This document shows, in pieces, positions 61,841 through 64,000 of a stretch of DNA of 64,000 nucleotides. The translations under genes were made by a program, and so were the position numbers. The DNA lies in assembly GCF_000820845.2 (NCBI RefSeq), contig NZ_CBXV010000006.1:1-64000 (forward strand), written 5' to 3'. The notes beneath the pieces are model-generated. The model did not search any database. It had not been told where the DNA came from and saw only the letters and a list, made by a program, of their open reading frames with translations. Position 1 is the stretch's first letter. Every line of letters starts with the position of its first letter. Origin of the DNA: Pyrinomonas methylaliphatogenes (GTDB taxonomy: Bacteria > Acidobacteriota > Blastocatellia > Pyrinomonadales > Pyrinomonadaceae).

Positions 61841-62012
61841 CTTAAAGGCTTGTCTCGATGAGCGCCTGTATGGTAAATCTCTCCCGCATTTTTTAACTTC
61901 GAGGGCTTTCGCGTCGAGGATCGCGCCCGACATGCGCCATCCTCTATCGAAATGAAGAGAGAGGATGGATCTCCCCCGCCATTCTCCGCCCGACGCAACT
62001 TGAGGAGCAGGT

Positions 62013-62477
62013 ATGAGCGCATCATCGGCATTGAAGATCATGTGCGAGGGGCTTCGCAGCAACGTCGATGCGATCACGCTTTCTTGGGTCCAGCGGGTCA
62101 AACACAGCAAGCGGATCGAATCCGATGAGAGATTAACCCTTTCGCAGTTGATCGATAACATCCCGGAGATGATCGAAGAGATATGCGAACTATTGACGCA
62201 AGATGAGGGCTTCGATTTCGAGAAGTTGCGCGCGGCGAGCAAGCACGGATTCATGCGCTCGGTCGAAGGTTATGCGCTGAACGAACTGCTGCTCGAGCTC
62301 GAGATCTTGCGCGATTGCGTCTTCAGTTTCATCGCCGACTACATCGCCGATAAGCGCATCGCCGGGCACGAAGCCGTGCGCGCGTTGCGACAGATCAACC
62401 GCTATTTCAGTGACGATGTCCTCTTCGTCGTCGAGTATTATTTACGACACGGCGGCTTGCGACCGAGATCGGAATGA
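62013..62477 (+). CDS. RsbRD-N-terminal-like helical sensor protein
   Basis: A 154-residue helical protein. SWVQRVKHSKRIES, LSQLIDNIPEMIEEICELL and KHGFMRSVEGYALNELLLEL resemble the RsbRD N-terminal sensor domain (globin-like), which usually regulates stressosome or GGDEF/kinase partners. Here it stands alone. GAGGAG precedes the ATG. The following FGGY kinase starts 49 bases downstream. Confidence 0.72.
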   Translation: MSASSALKIMCEGLRSNVDAITLSWVQRVKHSKRIESDERLTLSQLIDNIPEMIEEICELLTQDEGFDFEKLRAASKHGFMRSVEGYALNELLLELEILRDCVFSFIADYIADKRIAGHEAVRALRQINRYFSDDVLFVVEYYLRHGGLRPRSE

Positions 62478-62526
62478 AGGACCCTATTCATCCGAAAGAG
62501 ATGACTTAAGATGGCGCACAGGCTCG

Positions 62527-64000
62527 ATGGCTCAACTGCAAAATGAGATTTGCGAGGTGACGCTGGCGCGGGCAACGAGCCCCATCCTGCTCGCCATAGA
62601 CATCGGATCATCGAGCGTGCGGGCCGCGCTCTTCGATGGTCGCGGGCGCGAAGTGGTGGCCACGCAAGCGAGGCGGGCTTGGAGTTTTCGAACCGCTGAC
62701 GATGGCTCATCGGAAGCCGATGCCGAAGAGCTACTGGCGATCGTCGTCGCGGTGATCGATGAAGCCCTCTCACGCTCCCCGCAAGATTTGACCATCGAAG
62801 CCGTTGCGATCTCATGTTTCTGGCACAGTCTCGTCGCGCTCGACCGCAACGGCCGCCCGCTCACGCCGATCTTCGGTTGGGCGGATACGCGAGCGAGGCA
62901 CGCTGCGCGCGCGCTACGTTCGAGATTGGATGAGAGCGAATTTCACCGTCGCACCGGCTGCCGCTTTCACGCTAGCTACTGGCCCGCCAAAATCGTTTGG
63001 TTGCGCGAACATCATCCAACGCTCTTCGCCGAAGTCGGCAGATTTGTCTCTTTCAGCGAGTTCTTCACCGATCATCTGCTGGACCGATCGGCGATGAGCG
63101 TTTCGATGGCTTCCGGGACCGGTCTTTTCGACCAGCGCGGATGCGCGTGGGAGGAGCGGTTGCTCGCCGAACTGCGCTTGCGCCCAGAGCAACTTCCCGA
63201 TCTAGCCGATGCGCAAGATTTGAACGCGAACCTCCGAACTGAATTCTCGAAAAGATGGCCGCAATTGCGCCGCGCGCGGTGGTTCGCTCCCTTCGCCGAT
63301 GGCGCGGTCAGCAACGTCGGTGAAGGGAGCCTGGAGCGCGAGCGCGCCGTCATCATGATCGGCACCTCGGGTGCGATGAGAGTGATCTTCGCTGGCGAAC
63401 CGCCCGAAGATTTACCTTCGAGTTTGTGGTCATACCGAGTGGATAGACGGCGCGTCGTCATCGGAGGCGCGCTCTCAGATGGCGGCAACCTGCGAGAGTG
63501 GCTGTGCCGCTCGTTGATGCTCGATGAGGCGACGCTCGACGCGGAGCTGGCGCGTCTTGCGCCAGGCGGACACGGGTTGACGGTGCTTCCCTTCTGGTCC
63601 GGTGAAAGGAGCACCGGATGGCACGATGAGGCGCGCGGCGCGATTTTAGGCTTATCGCTGCACACGCGCCCGATCGAGATCGCTCGCGCGGCGATGGAAG
63701 CCATCTGTTACCGCTTCGCCGCCATCGCCGACGCTTTGCGCGCCGTTGCGCCCATTGAAGAATGGATCGCTTCGGGCGGCGCGCTTCAAAGATCCGTTTT
63801 CTGGACGCAGATGCTCGCTGATATCCTCGAACAGCCGGTCGGACTTTCCGGCGTCCGCGAAGCTTCGAGCCGCGGCGCAGCGTTGCTGGCGCTGGAAGCG
63901 ATGGGTCGGCTTCGCTTGTGCGACGTGCGCCCCACCATCGTCCGACGTTTCGAACCGGAGGCGGAACGCGCATCGCGTTACCGCGCCGCGCGCGCGCGCC
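62527..64000 (+). CDS. FGGY-family carbohydrate kinase (partial at window end)
   Basis: Open reading to the window end, 491 residues so far. The FGGY fold shows the N-terminal ATP-phosphate motif LLAIDIGSSSVRAALFD, TGCRFHASYWPAKIVWL, then IMIGTSGAMRVIF, GALSDGGNLREWL, SGERSTGW and ASGGALQRSVFWTQML with adjacent DILEQPV. It best resembles gluconokinase/xylulokinase-like kinases that phosphorylate sugars for pentose metabolism. The sugar is unresolved. No transporter or dehydrogenase of the pathway is visible in the window. It starts 49 bases after the RsbRD-like gene. Confidence 0.86.
   Translation, partial: MAQLQNEICEVTLARATSPILLAIDIGSSSVRAALFDGRGREVVATQARRAWSFRTADDGSSEADAEELLAIVVAVIDEALSRSPQDLTIEAVAISCFWHSLVALDRNGRPLTPIFGWADTRARHAARALRSRLDESEFHRRTGCRFHASYWPAKIVWLREHHPTLFAEVGRFVSFSEFFTDHLLDRSAMSVSMASGTGLFDQRGCAWEERLLAELRLRPEQLPDLADAQDLNANLRTEFSKRWPQLRRARWFAPFADGAVSNVGEGSLERERAVIMIGTSGAMRVIFAGEPPEDLPSSLWSYRVDRRRVVIGGALSDGGNLREWLCRSLMLDEATLDAELARLAPGGHGLTVLPFWSGERSTGWHDEARGAILGLSLHTRPIEIARAAMEAICYRFAAIADALRAVAPIEEWIASGGALQRSVFWTQMLADILEQPVGLSGVREASSRGAALLALEAMGRLRLCDVRPTIVRRFEPEAERASRYRAARAR

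Overview
This window looks like a chromosome segment from a high-GC, Gram-negative heterotroph. My best guess is Acidobacteriota, near Blastocatellia. The grounds are two PEP-CTERM surface proteins, a PEGA-type secreted protein, an RND efflux operon with outer-membrane parts, a GH92 mannosidase, NtrYX and a DUF6335-like protein. No 16S rRNA is present, so this is inference. The genes are mostly housekeeping, tightly packed, in short operons on both strands. There is no CRISPR array, no prophage and no large genomic island.

Layout. 1-884: a frameshifted, partial TnpB-only IS200/IS605-type element. 954-2286: ferritin-like protein and an SDR reductase. 2478-8772 (minus): NtrY kinase, NtrX regulator, radical SAM protein, MGDG-synthase-like glycosyltransferase. 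8838-13039: CPBP protease, citrate synthase, SAM hydrolase-family protein and a glycine-zipper secreted protein. 13318-16186: cysteine desulfurase, an unusual IscU-like scaffold, Maf and DciA. 16210-18055: gatC-gatA. 18099-22846 (minus): pyrE, truA, uppS and cdsA, with an intact TnpB element inserted between uppS and cdsA. 22987-25142: DnaQ-like exonuclease and two VTT/DedA-type membrane proteins. 25190-33685 (minus): TetR, adaptor, RND pump, TolC-like channel and an outer-membrane protein. 33790-36750: aldehyde dehydrogenase and a three-gene membrane-stress operon of the YqjD/YqjE type. 36961-40400: isochorismatase-like hydrolase, PcrA helicase and a PolX N-terminal fragment protein. 40432-45142 (minus): GH92 mannosidase, permease, aminotransferase. 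45396-47181: tRNA-CAU and a gene-poor stretch with a small ribbon-helix-helix protein. 47182-56505: aconitase, acidic small protein, PEP-CTERM protein, NDH-2, rpsO and pnp. 57150-64000: second PEP-CTERM protein, PEGA protein, glycyl-tRNA synthetase, membrane proteins, an RsbRD-like sensor domain and a truncated FGGY kinase.

The most unusual structural signal is a recurring 'gene-end echo'. At six or more gene boundaries a 17-31 bp stretch carrying the last codons and stop (or, for truA, the first codons) is repeated as an imperfect direct repeat 60-67 bp away in the neighbouring intergenic DNA. At the CPBP protease/citrate synthase junction the echoed unit is an intrinsic terminator. Other points of interest are an IscU-like scaffold lacking the third conserved cysteine, a terminator hairpin in the leader of the SDR gene directly before its ribosome-binding site, an ECF-type promoter before the membrane-stress operon, and a stand-alone PolX N-terminal domain beside pcrA.
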